From: Amphibalanus amphitrite
Taxonomy: Eukaryota; Arthropoda; Thecostraca; Balanomorpha; Balanidae
Assembly (NCBI RefSeq): GCF_019059575.1
Contig: NW_024881612.1
Span: 372,001-436,000 of the forward strand
DNA length: 64,000 nucleotides
Reading direction: 5' to 3'
Shown here: one piece after another, positions 54,017 to 64,000 of the stretch
How positions within the stretch are numbered: the stretch's first letter is position 1
How the letters are laid out: each line of letters opens with the position of its first letter
Translations under genes and position numbers: made by a program
Notes under the pieces: model-generated
The model's input: the letters and a program-made list of their open reading frames with translations, nothing else
Databases searched by the model: none
What the model was told of the DNA's origin: nothing

Positions 54017-56769
54017 AGGGACCATCCCACCTTAACATTAGTTTTGAGTTGAGATAGCCAAGTTCGCGGCCAGGCTCAGAAACCACCATTTATCCTGGTC
54101 GCAACCCCCGCAGCTTTATGGTGTTCAAGAAATTTCTTCCCTTTACTTGCAGGGTGGGACCAGCTTAGTCCCTATCTCTTAACCATTAGCGGTTTGTTGA
54201 TGACGTCAGCAGTCATTTCAACGCCCGCCATTCCTTGAACCCGAGTTTTGCTGACCTTGAGCTCCCTTTTTTATCAACGTGAAATCCGTCGTCGGCGCTG
54301 AGAAAGCCTATTGCTTTTCATTTTAATTTGAATATTAGAAGATACCCACCACTGGAACTTGGACTGATATTATACCAAGGCCGAAGATGATCAAGCTGCC
54401 TGCTATATCTGGAGCTTGGTGTTCAACTTCAACATGGAATGAAAAACAAAATATCAAAGCAAACTGGATATGGTACTGCAAGTTTAAGTCCAAAGAAATT
54501 TGAAGAGCTGACAATTGACATTAATTCTTTTCCCGCAAGGTTTCCGTAGGAGATCACACCATGAAGAAATATTTTTGATGTTAACAGTTAAAAGGGGATT
54601 GATCTTCCAGTTTTGACGAAAGACGCTGCTGACTGTCTTTGGAAAAGGATGTCGGCATGAGGTGCAATTGTGCTTGTGAAGTGGTTATAACTGGTCTTTT
54701 CACAGTGTTAAATTAAATGTGCCATTGCAGCCAAGTGTGTTATCATGTAAGGTAAAATCAAAACTACAATGTTGGTTTTACGAGCATTGAGAAGGCACTA
54801 GGTAACACCTGCCTGTGCTCGTAAATCATGCTGCCAAAGTATTCTAAATTAATTTTATCATACACTTTTGTTGTCCAGAATGGTTGCACTATTGTTTGGT
54901 ATCATATTATTCCATGTACACATGGTAGTGTTAAGTCCGACCAACATGTTACCAGATTTGAAGCTGTTACGTTACCTAAGTACCTACCTGTTTTTTTACT
55001 GGCGTGGTGAATGTCACCTGGATTTTGTTTTGAGGTGCAGACCTAGTAACTCTGACTACATGGGTTTGAAGCTATTATCTATTCTGTTTTTACTGGCCTG
55101 GTGAATGGCGACTGATGTTGTCCGTGGATGGCACTGAAACAAATTTTGAGTGTCAACTGCCATGTACAGTGTTTTAATACAATGCTGAGGGCTGAAAGTT
55201 GTCTTGTTTAGAGTGGTGAAAGTTCAGGATATGCCAGCCACCATGGTGGGTCAGAGTTAATGTGTTGCAGTCAGTTCGGCTTCGGCAAGCACACGGATGG
55301 GCATACGCATCAAGACCTGCTCTGCCATACTTTCAGCCAATTTTACCTAGGCAAGTCTTTTCTTTTTTTCTGCCAAAAGCTATGACATTGTGAATTTCAG
55401 TGCTGTGGCCTGTGTGTAGCTTTCAGGAAAGCAATTCTAAATAAAGCTCTGATAAAGTGCATGAAATCAGCAATGCAGCCCTCTATTACATTTTCTACAA
55501 CATCTTACTTGTTCCTTGCATGGAGAGAAAAATGCAATGTTATGAATTCGTTTATTCACATAATTTGACAAGCATGCAGTTACCTGCTACTATCACTGCA
55601 CAAAACAGAACAGAAAACATCAGTTGATCAAACACAAGACACAACAGAAGTTTACAACATAGGCCTGCCGAACCTGCTTCCTCCCACCACAGTTGATGCC
55701 ATTTCCTAGCCTGGCTTGATGTGAGCACTGAATAGCTGCTTTGTCTAATTTCAGCTCACTACCATTCAACTTAAACTACTCTCTTTAAAGTAAGAGTGAG
55801 AGCGTTCAGTGTTCATAGCAGCTCGACAGACGACAGACAACAAACATCTTGACAAACCAACCAGTATTTGATTTGGCTAATGATTTATGTGCCTGTTGTA
55901 TCATGGCCAAACTACTTTAACAGCAATAATCCCTGTTTCATCTTGATCTTGCTTTTAATTCCATTTGAACTCAGATCTTGAAACAATCATCTGAAGTGAT
56001 ATCAGATACTGGCTTCTGTTTCTCTTGAAAGCAAGTTAAAACAACAATGATAAACTAAGGCAGGAGATGTGAGTTGTGGCAATAGATTTTTGATTCAACA
56101 TATGTCAACCTTATATTGCTTGAGACCTCTGTGACAGACAAACAAATATTATAGTTTTTTGATAGTTTGGATTCTTGGCTTGATTTAGCAGATCAGCTGT
56201 GAACCTTGACTTTGAAATCACATGGTACCCGAACGAATCCTCGCATGACATTTCTTCGTCCGCATTTCTTCGTCTACAAATCTTCGTCGGTGCATTTATT
56301 TGTCCATCAATGCTTACTCTTGCATATATTTGCGTTGAAGAAGAAATGCGAGCCGATTTTCATATACCCTGATGCGAGACAAAGTAATGCGATACGAATA
56401 AATGCCCTGACGAAGATTTGCAGACGAAGAATTGCGATACGAAAAAATGCCATAAGAAGAATTGTCCTGGAATCCTTTGTTGGCCATCATATATTGACCT
56501 TGATAAGATAAACGCATCATTCGCGCAATATTTGTCGCACTTTGATACCAAATTATTGCTTCCAAATGCCGACGTAAAGAAAACCTTTATGTGACGTCAT
56601 AGAAACAGCGGAGTTCCCAAAAAGTAAACAAAAATAAAAGTCTTATATCTCGAAAACGGTTGAATATTTTCCGGTAAAATTTGGTAGATGTTCATTTTCG
56701 CTCTTTGTGATTCACGCTACATCACTTTTATGCCAATTCATTAACTTTTTTGAAGGTGGGAGGGTCCCT
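54017..56769 (+). mobile_element. TTAA element Y (2.75 kb), inside X
   Basis: TTAA 54013-54016, then AGGGACCATCCCACC; right end GGTGGGAGGGTCCCT before TTAA 56770-56773. Outer parts match W and Z (GAGTTGAGATAGCCAAGTTC; GCCAATTCATTAACTTTTTT). The 2 kb centre (about 54200-56570) is unlike them and has no recognisable frame; it may be captured DNA or further insertions. The 54828-55104 frames carry no known domain. Confidence 0.78.
56233..56465. repeat. Inverted repeat of (GCATTTCTTCGTC)-type units
   Basis: Left arm 56233-56310 and right arm 56385-56465 are inverted relatives sharing GCAAATCTTCGTC, each built of short CATTTCTTCGT-like repeats. Probably a small MITE within element Y. Frames 56206-56511, 56314-56565 and 56360-56551 are produced by it. 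Confidence 0.65.
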
Positions 56770-56878
56770 TTAATGAAAAATAAATGCCAGAACCGTGTTC
56801 CTGGTCATCCAATCTATAAAGTCGGGCACAATTTAACTGGTTTTAACAACATTTTAGAAGGTGGGATAGTCCCTTTAA

Positions 56879-57397
56879 GGGGATCTTAGAATCTATAAGG
56901 TCGAGAGATGTTACCTTCATAAGGGTTTCCCTTTGTGGTCACACCTTATTGATGTTTACGGAAATTAACACTGGGTGGGCGGTAAACGCCCTGAAAGCCA
57001 CAAGTTCACACAAGCTGGCGCCTATGTTGAAAGCTCAGCTTCCTTCCAGCCAAGGTATATAGGGCCTTGGCTTCCTTCCTGTTCTGATTTATACAGCTGA
57101 TGGCACCTTTGGTTAGCTTTATTTGAGCAAGCATTCACTCGAGGTTCGAGGTGCAGGTCTTATCCTGAAAAAGGATCAGAGGTATTTAGCTAGGGAAATA
57201 ATGAATGAAATTGATTCAGGCTGCTCTGAAGATGATTGACCACAAAGACATGGCTATTGTGAAAGCCCTGAAATAACTTTTAAACTGGTATGTGAGTTAA
57301 GTGGAATATCAAGAACGGCAAGAGAACTAAAAATTGACCTAAAATTATCTTCCATGTTCAGGTTCAATCAACTAAATTTTACATTATTTCACTTAGT
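56879..57397. other. Anonymous DNA, no feature recognised
   Basis: Between the TTAA of element X and the start of element F. No gene or repeat noted. Confidence 0.3.
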
Positions 57398-58891
57398 CCC
57401 GCGCCCTGCTGGGGGGGGGGTGTTTGAACACCCCCCTTGTGGTTTTTCGCGAATATCTAAAAAACGGCGGCGCGGAGCGCCGCCGTTTTTGGTACACCTT
57501 ATCATACATCAATTCTACACATGTTGTGAAAATTTCAGAACAAGGTCATTCAAGGTCAGGTCACCAGGTCACTTGAAGTGACCTCACCTCATAAAAAGTT
57601 CCAATGTCTGTCATAGCTACACCGAGTGACCGATCGCTTTGAAACTTTCAGCGATTGCTAAGAGCAATAGCATGTAAAAAATGTTTATCTCAGAATTCTG
57701 ATATCGATGACCTAAGGTCAGGTCAATTTTGCGACCTCCCCATTATAACTCTGACAGGGCTGCGGAGTCGGAGTCGGAGTCGGTCGGAGTCGACAGTTGT
57801 GACCGGAGTCGGAGTCGGAGTCGGAGTCGATTTTAGAAACCCGAGCCGGAGTCGGAGTCGGAGTCACCGAAAATCTGTCGACTCCGCAGCCCTGCTAGGT
57901 CTGCGGAGACGGAGTCGGGAGTTGGAGTCGGTCGGAGTCGACAATTCTGCCCGGAGTCGGAGTCGGAGTCGGAGCTGGTTTTTGAAAGCCGGAGTCGGAG
58001 TCGGAGTCGGAGTCGCCGAAAATCCATCGACTCCGCAGCCCTATTTATAAGTCAATGGGAGAAAATTGAAATGCGCCTCTTTTGGACGAAAGACATTATA
58101 AACACTCCCAAACCCCCGAATTACAAGTGGTTTAGACACACTGAACATGAAAATGGTGTCCGTGACCCTTGTTTATGCCCTGAGGTCATCTTAAGTCACG
58201 AATGGTATCTAACAGTTTTTCGCAAATAACTTTTGATAGAGGCATGCTAGAGCGATGAAAACGCCTTAGATGTGTTCAGCTAGACGATACGGATCGACTG
58301 ATATGCAACATGACCCTTTCCGGTCAGGTCATGACCTTGACCTGGTCAAATTTTCAAGTTGACCTTTCAAGGTCAAGTTATAGTTCATTCGATGCGTCTT
58401 GACGAGATGAACACGATGCTGGTAAAAGTAAGCTCGTACAAGGTTTGGGTCAAAAGTTATTGCAGAAAAACTGTTTCCGAAAAAATCGGCTATTTTTGCA
58501 GTTTTTGCGCCCTGCAGGCAAAACCGTTGACGATAGGTCAAATCTGAGAGAATTACTCAGAAAAGGCGTTAATAGGGCTATCGAATGCGCTTTTCCGCGG
58601 CGCTGTAGCTCTATTGGTTCCCGAGTTATGCGTTGGCTTCTTGGAAATTTTCGACATTCGTCCTGGAAATCGGCGAAATTTTGCCTTCAATGACCTCTGG
58701 TGACCTGACCTTTGACCTGACCAAAAAATTGACCGAAGTGATTTCGTCATTATTTTTGACGCTCTTTCGAACGCCGCCTTCCGCGTATCGCTACGTGGCT
58801 CAGGGGCCGAGTTACAAGGGGGGGGGGGTGTTCAAACCCCCCCCCCCCCCCAGCAGGGCGTGGAAATCCAGGATCCCTAGCCGGGCGCGGG
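57398..58891 (+). mobile_element. TTAA element F (family of E), with a hexamer-repeat insertion
   Basis: Starts CCCGCGCCCTGCTGG after TTAGT, a changed TTAA (about 57394), and ends CTAGCCGGGCGCGGG before TTAA 58892-58895. Collinear with E, nearly identical, except for a 290 bp insertion at 57755-58042. Hairpins G-run/TGTTTGAACA/C-run at about 57411-57438 and at 58818-58851. Same AGGTCA clusters as E (57543-57590, 57705-57730, 58320-58380, 58690-58725). Frames 58445-58693 and 58553-58750 repeat those in E and are not genes. Confidence 0.86.
57755..58042. mobile_element. (GGAGTC)n-cored MITE, two head-to-tail copies, in element F
   Basis: Starts CAGGGCTGCGGAGTCGGAGT and ends GACTCCGCAGCCCT, inverted repeats, with a second start/end pair meeting at 57890-57905. 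Element E lacks it: there CCCATTATAAGTCAATGG is continuous, so a TTATAA-like duplication is possible. CAGGG starts suggest hAT, but an 8 bp duplication is not clear. The frames 57655-58050 and 57833-58027 are translations of the hexamer. Confidence 0.7.
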
Positions 58892-58895
58892 TTAA

Positions 58896-59835
58896 CCCTC
58901 GCACGACCAGGCCATTTCTCATAACACGAACGACCAGGGGGGGGGGGGGTTGTTACGACCCCCCCCCTGGCGTTTCGAAACGGAAGGTCGTAGAGCTTAG
59001 CGGAAAAAACCAACGGATTGCTCTCAACGAGATCTCGCGATTGGTGGTATATTTTTTGGTCCTAGGTCAACATTTCACCTACTTATGACCGGTCAAAGGT
59101 CAAATTTTCCGAAAAAATCAAACTTTTTCAACTTTCCGCGGCGATTTCGGCAAAACGGTGGGAGATATCGACTTGAAACCTTCACTATCGTGTTCCTTGA
59201 TCAATTCTCTATCGTTTGGTATGTATTTCGTTTCCCTAGCTCTAAAAATGGCGCGTTGGGAGCGCCGGAAGTCGGCAAGGTCACAGTCGGCGGCAGAAAT
59301 TCGAAAAATCAAAATTTAAATTTTTGAAATCTGATTGTATTTTTGGATTTGGGAGGTCCATTTGCTCCCTATAGAAGCTAATATTGCTGCATATTCCCAT
59401 TGAGGTGACAAGAATTAGCAAAATAGTGGTTCGGGCGCTTTTCAAAAATAGTACCGGACGCTGTTCCTCTTGTGACGTCATAGCTCCGTGACCTGACCTG
59501 ACCCGGTCAATTTTCTTGCACCACACGATAGCCAATGCTTGCCCCAACATGCATGGGAAGTTTCATCATGATCCATCGAACAATGTGGATATCACCGGCA
59601 GAAAACCTAGGGATTCGGCGCACACGTTTGGTAACTGTCGGCCGGAGGCTGTACCTCTTATGACGTCATGACTCCGTGACCTGACATGACCCGATCAATT
59701 TTTTTCGGCAAAAGATGCGCAAAGGTTGCCCCAGAGGGCATTGAAAATTTCAGCACGCTACGACAAGCCGTTTAGCGTGCACTTCGAAAAACCTCAGGGG
59801 GGGGGTTGATACAACCCCCCCTAGGCGTTCTAGGG
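58896..59835 (-). mobile_element. TTAA element H (family of G), sharing its TTAA with F
   Basis: Between TTAA 58892-58895 (also the right end of F) and TTAA 59836-59839. Ends CCCTCGCACGACCAGG and CCTAGGCGTTCTAGGG. G/C-run hairpins at 58938-58970 and 59797-59822. It is G in reverse: GCGCGTTGGGAGCGCCGGAA (59251) is the complement of sequence near 51958. GTGACCTGACCTGACCCGG at about 59488 is the half-site cluster. Confidence 0.85.
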
Positions 59836-60155
59836 TTAATTTAAAATTTCAAGATGTTGCATGATTATCACTAACAAGTGGCAACAAATGCTAATTTTTA
59901 CATACCATCCACTTTCACCCGGATATAGAATGCATGTCTTTTGATTTCATTATCGCACCAACACAGTTGTACGAGATACTTGCACAAAGTATGATGTTAT
60001 CACGTTGATGGTATTCCTCTGGGACAGTTATTGATGACAGATATTATTAAGTTTGTTCAAAAGACTAGCTTTATTTCTTAGTAGGTAATAATAGCTTTTG
60101 GAAGACTTAAGTCTTCCTTCATCAGCCTGTCAGAGCTCTAAAAATGCATACAAAC

Positions 60156-61743
60156 CATTAGCGTCGCCACGGGGGGGGGGGGGCAAGCGGGGCAGCTTGC
60201 CCCCCAACCTCGGACCGGGCACCCCCTGAGATCGATACAGATCCGATGAGATTTTGGAGTCGGGAAAAAATGGGGGTACCTTTCTGAGAATGCCTGTGAG
60301 GTCAGACTCGGTTGGAGCGTGCAGTTCAAACCAGAGTCTGACTCGCAGTCGCCAAAATCTTCAAGACTCCGAGTCCAGACTCGGAAATGTCAATGCTGCG
60401 ATCCATTCCATGTTCCTAGTTCGTTCTTTATTACATTTTACAGCTGATTTTCATAAGTTTTGGAGTGCTGACACAATTTTTGTTCAAAGCGTGAAACGAA
60501 ATCTTAGGGCATTTCTCAACTCTCGTCAAATGTCTGCGACAGGCTCAAGTACCGTACAAGTGTCGCAGGGCTCATGAGCTTGCTTTAAACAAAGGCTCCT
60601 AAGGAGCTCCACTGAGCCCTAAAGAAGCGTTCAGAGGGCCCAAACCGGCCTCTGAAAGTTCCACTGGTGTCCATGTTCTCTGAGGGCCCATACAGGGATC
60701 TTCGAGCCTTCGAAGTTCGAACATTTCTGAGAACCTTAACTGGCCTCTAAGGCGACAGACCTTGCTAACCCCAAGCCGGCATCTGAGGGGTCACAGCTCA
60801 CGTGTGCCTCTGAGGTCCGCAACACCATGTTTATTATGTCCCTACGTAGGGTCCTTAGGGATTCGACACAGACCCCGAGGGTTCACACTGTTATCCGAGG
60901 GCTCCAGGCTCACCCTGCAGGGCCTAGTCTCTTAGCGCCCGCCGCCCACACTGGCTTCTGAGGGCCCCACCTTGGGCTCGGAAAGCCCTAAAGCACCACG
61001 TACACGTAAATATTTGAGGTGACCCACGCCGATCTCCGGGACCCTAAGCATGCTTCTGAGAGTCAGCACTGACCCCTAGTGGCCTGAAATGGCCTGGAAG
61101 TCCCAAACCTATCTCTGATGGATCCCTTGCCGCTATGCCGTGCGTAACTTTTGGTTCCGTTTAACAGTTTTTGTGCACGTTTGCAGCGCTTCCCTTCACA
61201 CGAAAAACGAGAAACTTTTGTTCACACTCGAGTGAACAAAACACTTCCTCTCACTAGAGCAAAGATGAATTAGGTACTTCCGATTCACACTTCCGACATT
61301 CACTCTCCGCCGAATGCCCAACTTAGCTACGATCGGCGGCTGGGATAAGTCCTATGCATTTCACGTAAAACCTCTGCATGCATGCGTGAATGGAGGTTTT
61401 AGCAGGGTGATCCGATTAAATGGAGCGTTTTTCACCTTTTTCTGGGTAATGATCATTAGAGTCGAGCGTCTGCACAGGGGCCCTCTGCAGTGCGTCGGCA
61501 ATCGCAGCCACTATATACTAGTTGTAATTCTACCAGTCGTTTTTGTCATGGAATTTCAAAATTTCGAATTTTTCTGTAAAAATTACATGTCATAGCTAGA
61601 AGGAAACCTTTGTCACCATCGGATTCCTCGCACCATTGCGCGTCGAATGATTGTAAAACGAGTGAGTAAAGACTGGGGAAAGGCAAGTTTTAACACAAAA
61701 GTTGATTTTGCCCCCCAACCGAAAATCTCTGGCGACGCCTATG
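60156..61743. mobile_element. hAT-like non-autonomous element, 1.59 kb, 8 bp duplication
   Basis: Flanked by ATACAAAC at 60148-60155 and 61744-61751. Inverted ends CATTAGCGTCGCCAC and CTGGCGACGCCTATG; both are followed inward by a GGGGGGCAA-type stretch (TTGCCCCCCAACC at 60210 and its relative at 61708-61720). The inside holds degenerate GACTCC units (60300-60385), a minisatellite and unique sequence; no transposase. Frames 60254-60577 and 61314-61595 have no known domain. Confidence 0.85.
60595..61125 (-). repeat. Diverged minisatellite, reverse relative of 616-1380
   Basis: Imperfect units around CTCTGAGGGCCC / GGCCTCTGA, the reverse complement of the CCCTCAGAGGCC units at 616-1380 and 3126-3255. 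Here it is cargo of the hAT-like element 60156-61743. Confidence 0.65.
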
Positions 61744-61751
61744 ATACAAAC

Positions 61752-64000
61752 GACCAAAATAGAAAAGAAAATACACAAATATTGTTCGTAACCTACCATT
61801 GCAAGTACAGCAAGATATATCTGGCGTAAACAATCCTTGCAATACAATTATACTAACCGTGCTCAAGTTAAATCGAAAGTTGTCTTCAGGTGTCCTTTGA
61901 TAAAATTCACTAAACCTTTTTTAAGCACATTGTTAAGTAACAGTGAGAGAATGAGAAAGCATGAGGCTGGCCCATCGCCCAAATCAAAATTCAAGCTCAG
62001 CAGTTTGAAGATTTGCACAGTGCACCCAACTGCCCAGAAAGCCCTTTCAGACTTTTCTCCATGCATGATGAAGAGCGGATTTTTATGCATACGATAGTTA
62101 TTGATACTTAGTCAGCACAATTCTTAAGTCTTTAAATAAAGAGAGAGCACCAATGAAGTATGAACACCCCGCGCGAAACTACAGGCCGCATTGTGTTGTA
62201 TACCTTGGCATTGTGTATAAATATTACGCGCAATGTATCGAAACGCGAGCGCCAGCTGCGCCGCGCAGCCATATCCTGGGATAATTTTCGGTATATAGCT
62301 GTTACCTCTCAGTTCTAGTTGTTTTTCTAGATGATATAGTATGATTCTAGTATATACTAGGAAAACCTTTGGAGTACCCGACTCTTTAGTGCCCTGGTGG
62401 AGACTTTCACCCTCGAGCCCTCGTTCAGCCCTGTCGTGAGGCCCGCCTATTTCTGCGGCTGGCCGCGTGCGCCCCGGCAGTGTTGTCGGCGTTATTTATT
62501 GTCCGTGCCGACCGGCTAACCGGCCGGTCGTCACACCGACGGCTGCATAATGCGATATCGACGGCCCGTCGGCGGCGACGGGGCAGCGCGCCGACCGCCG
62601 GGGGCAGGTGTGCGTGCGGTCCCGGCCCGCTGATCGCTCATTGGTCGGCCGGTGCACTCCAACACAGCCATCCGGACTGAAGGTGAGGACTCTGCAAACT
62701 GGAGAGGGGAACTGGACCCTGTGCTCTATTTGGAGGGTTGCGAAAGTAGAGGTAATTGTATGGTCGAAAACTGAGTGACAGATAGAGGAGCAGGCACGTG
62801 CAGCGTTATTATTTTGTGAGGAAATATGGCACAGTAACTTGTGGTGGGCGGGGTGGATGTGCAATTTGAAGTGTCATGCAATTCCGGTAATAACATAAAC
62901 TGAGTACGCTGCACGTGCACAGTGCTACATGGCATATTTAATTGCATACAGCTAATCGTAAGGTGTATGTGAAAGTAAATTTATTGTGGCGGAAGTAGAA
63001 GTAACCTGTATTGAAGTAAGCTCATGCAATACTCATACTGCTCATACTTAGGGTGGATTTCAAGTTACTACCTAAATCCAAATATTGCGAGCTAATCGGC
63101 ATCTTCCACGTGAGAAGATGGTTCTGATCGTCAGCGCCGCAGCAACCAGAGGTTTGGTGAAGGGGCGAGAAAAGAACGCATTGGCTGTAAGAAGCATGCT
63201 AATTGGCTGACGATGACGTGGCTGCATTCCTGTGCAAGGCACGCATTCCTCTGCAAGGCACTCTTTTCGGAACGAGAAATGGAATATCTTCGTCTAGGGT
63301 GATCGTTGAGCCGTAAAAGCTCCTGATTTGTGCTAGTCTCAGCTCAAGCTACGAAACTGCTATTCCAGTTAAAACCCCATGTTAAAAGTGAACTATTTCC
63401 TTTAACTCCGCCCAGTGCTGCCAAATCCTATTCACGGCATTGGTAAGATTGGGCCCTGGTGGCGGGGCATATTTACGTCTGGACAACGAGTTGCGGGGAA
63501 AAGTGCTGATTTTGCCGCAGTTTTAGGAGCCGGTTATTAGGCTGGATTTTCGGGTTACTTTTTCGTTCTGATTCCTGTATTTCATGGTGTTTGGCTTTTG
63601 AATATTTAAGTTCTTTCAGAGAAATATTAATTGCCTTACAGATTTTGTGAAAATGTTTCAGTTTTTATGAGCCAACCGCTAGAGTCCTAAAACAATACAT
63701 CAGCACTACAATTATTGTAAACAAACAAATGGAGCACACCAATTCGCTCAGTTCTTCTCCGTTCCAAGGCCTTTTTTTTATCTGATGGTTTTCGAACTCT
63801 TGTATGTCGTTTTGTTGTAAGTTTTGAATCTCTTGTGACTTAATTATATCATATTAAAGAAGCATGTTGACTGAAAACAATCCCAAGTTGATGTATACAG
63901 GAGGCTAAGAGTTGTGAGTCCTGAGTAATATCAGGTTGAAGTTAGGAAATGTTGGTTGATAAACACAAGTTGATCTGGCTCACCTATCAGCAAGAAAAAG
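61752..64000. other. Anonymous DNA, no feature recognised
   Basis: 62400-62680 is GC-rich with overlapping open frames on both strands (62480-62680 plus, 62496-62864 minus) and a GACCGGCTAACCGGCCGGTC palindromic stretch. The rest is AT-rich and closed in all frames. A promoter or exon of a gene beyond the window cannot be excluded, but nothing supports one. Confidence 0.35.

Larger units (their letters stand above)
53621..56874 (+). mobile_element. TTAA element X, containing element Y
   Basis: TTAA 53617-53620, then AGGGATTATCCCAC; right end GGTGGGATAGTCCCT, then TTAA 56875-56878. After the left end the body TTTGAGTTGAGATAGCCAAG matches W, Y and Z. With Y removed about 0.5 kb remains, the size of W and Z. 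Confidence 0.78.

Overview
The window reads as gene-poor, repeat-saturated DNA from an animal nuclear genome, most likely an invertebrate. A Penelope-like retroelement, a BEL/Pao LTR retrotransposon, a non-LTR retrotransposon, and hAT-like, TTAA-specific and Mutator-like non-autonomous DNA elements lie together, with microsatellites and a CCTAA-like simple repeat. An arthropod, perhaps a crustacean, is a guess from these families. No bacterial-style operon, CRISPR array or rRNA is visible, and I recognise no host gene exon. All convincing coding sequence belongs to mobile elements.

Layout. 1-4030: a diverged minisatellite (616-1380, resuming at 3126) split by two TTAA elements placed end to end (A 1385-2315, B 2319-3121), then a hAT-like MITE. 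4778-6323: a 1.5 kb near-perfect palindrome with a 919 bp TTAA-flanked core. 7100-17650: mostly anonymous DNA with (GACTCC)n tracts, a decayed transposase, several small hAT-like elements with exact 8 bp target duplications (12069, 13796) and a degraded tRNA-like piece. 17953-23149: two 5'-truncated Penelope copies head to head; the minus copy is split by a 2.9 kb element (18419-21298). 23217-24733: an inverted-repeat element containing microsatellites and a 208 bp duplication.

24745-41546 is a third Penelope copy, the centre of the window. It is opened at one short stretch by two TTAA elements (26234-28029, 28034-28950) and, five bases on, by an 11.4 kb BEL/Pao retrotransposon (28961-40345) with near-identical LTRs and a TTCAC duplication. 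That retrotransposon is itself opened between gag and pol by an intact-looking non-LTR retrotransposon. The Penelope 3' tail carries a TA-flanked MITE.

41547-64000: a hAT MITE; a nest of TTAA elements (W containing E and Z); a decayed transposase-like gene split by a 3.3 kb element with a 9 bp duplication that is almost wholly a 134 bp satellite array with one orientation switch; further TTAA elements (G, X containing Y, F and H sharing one TTAA); and a 1.6 kb hAT-like element with an 8 bp duplication.

The strongest themes are repeated use of the same TTAA by unrelated-looking non-autonomous elements, a shared G-run/C-run hairpin near their ends, and a high density of AGGTCA/TGACCT half-sites inside them. 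Boundaries were read by eye. Element boundaries supported by target duplications are good to a few bases; others are approximate.
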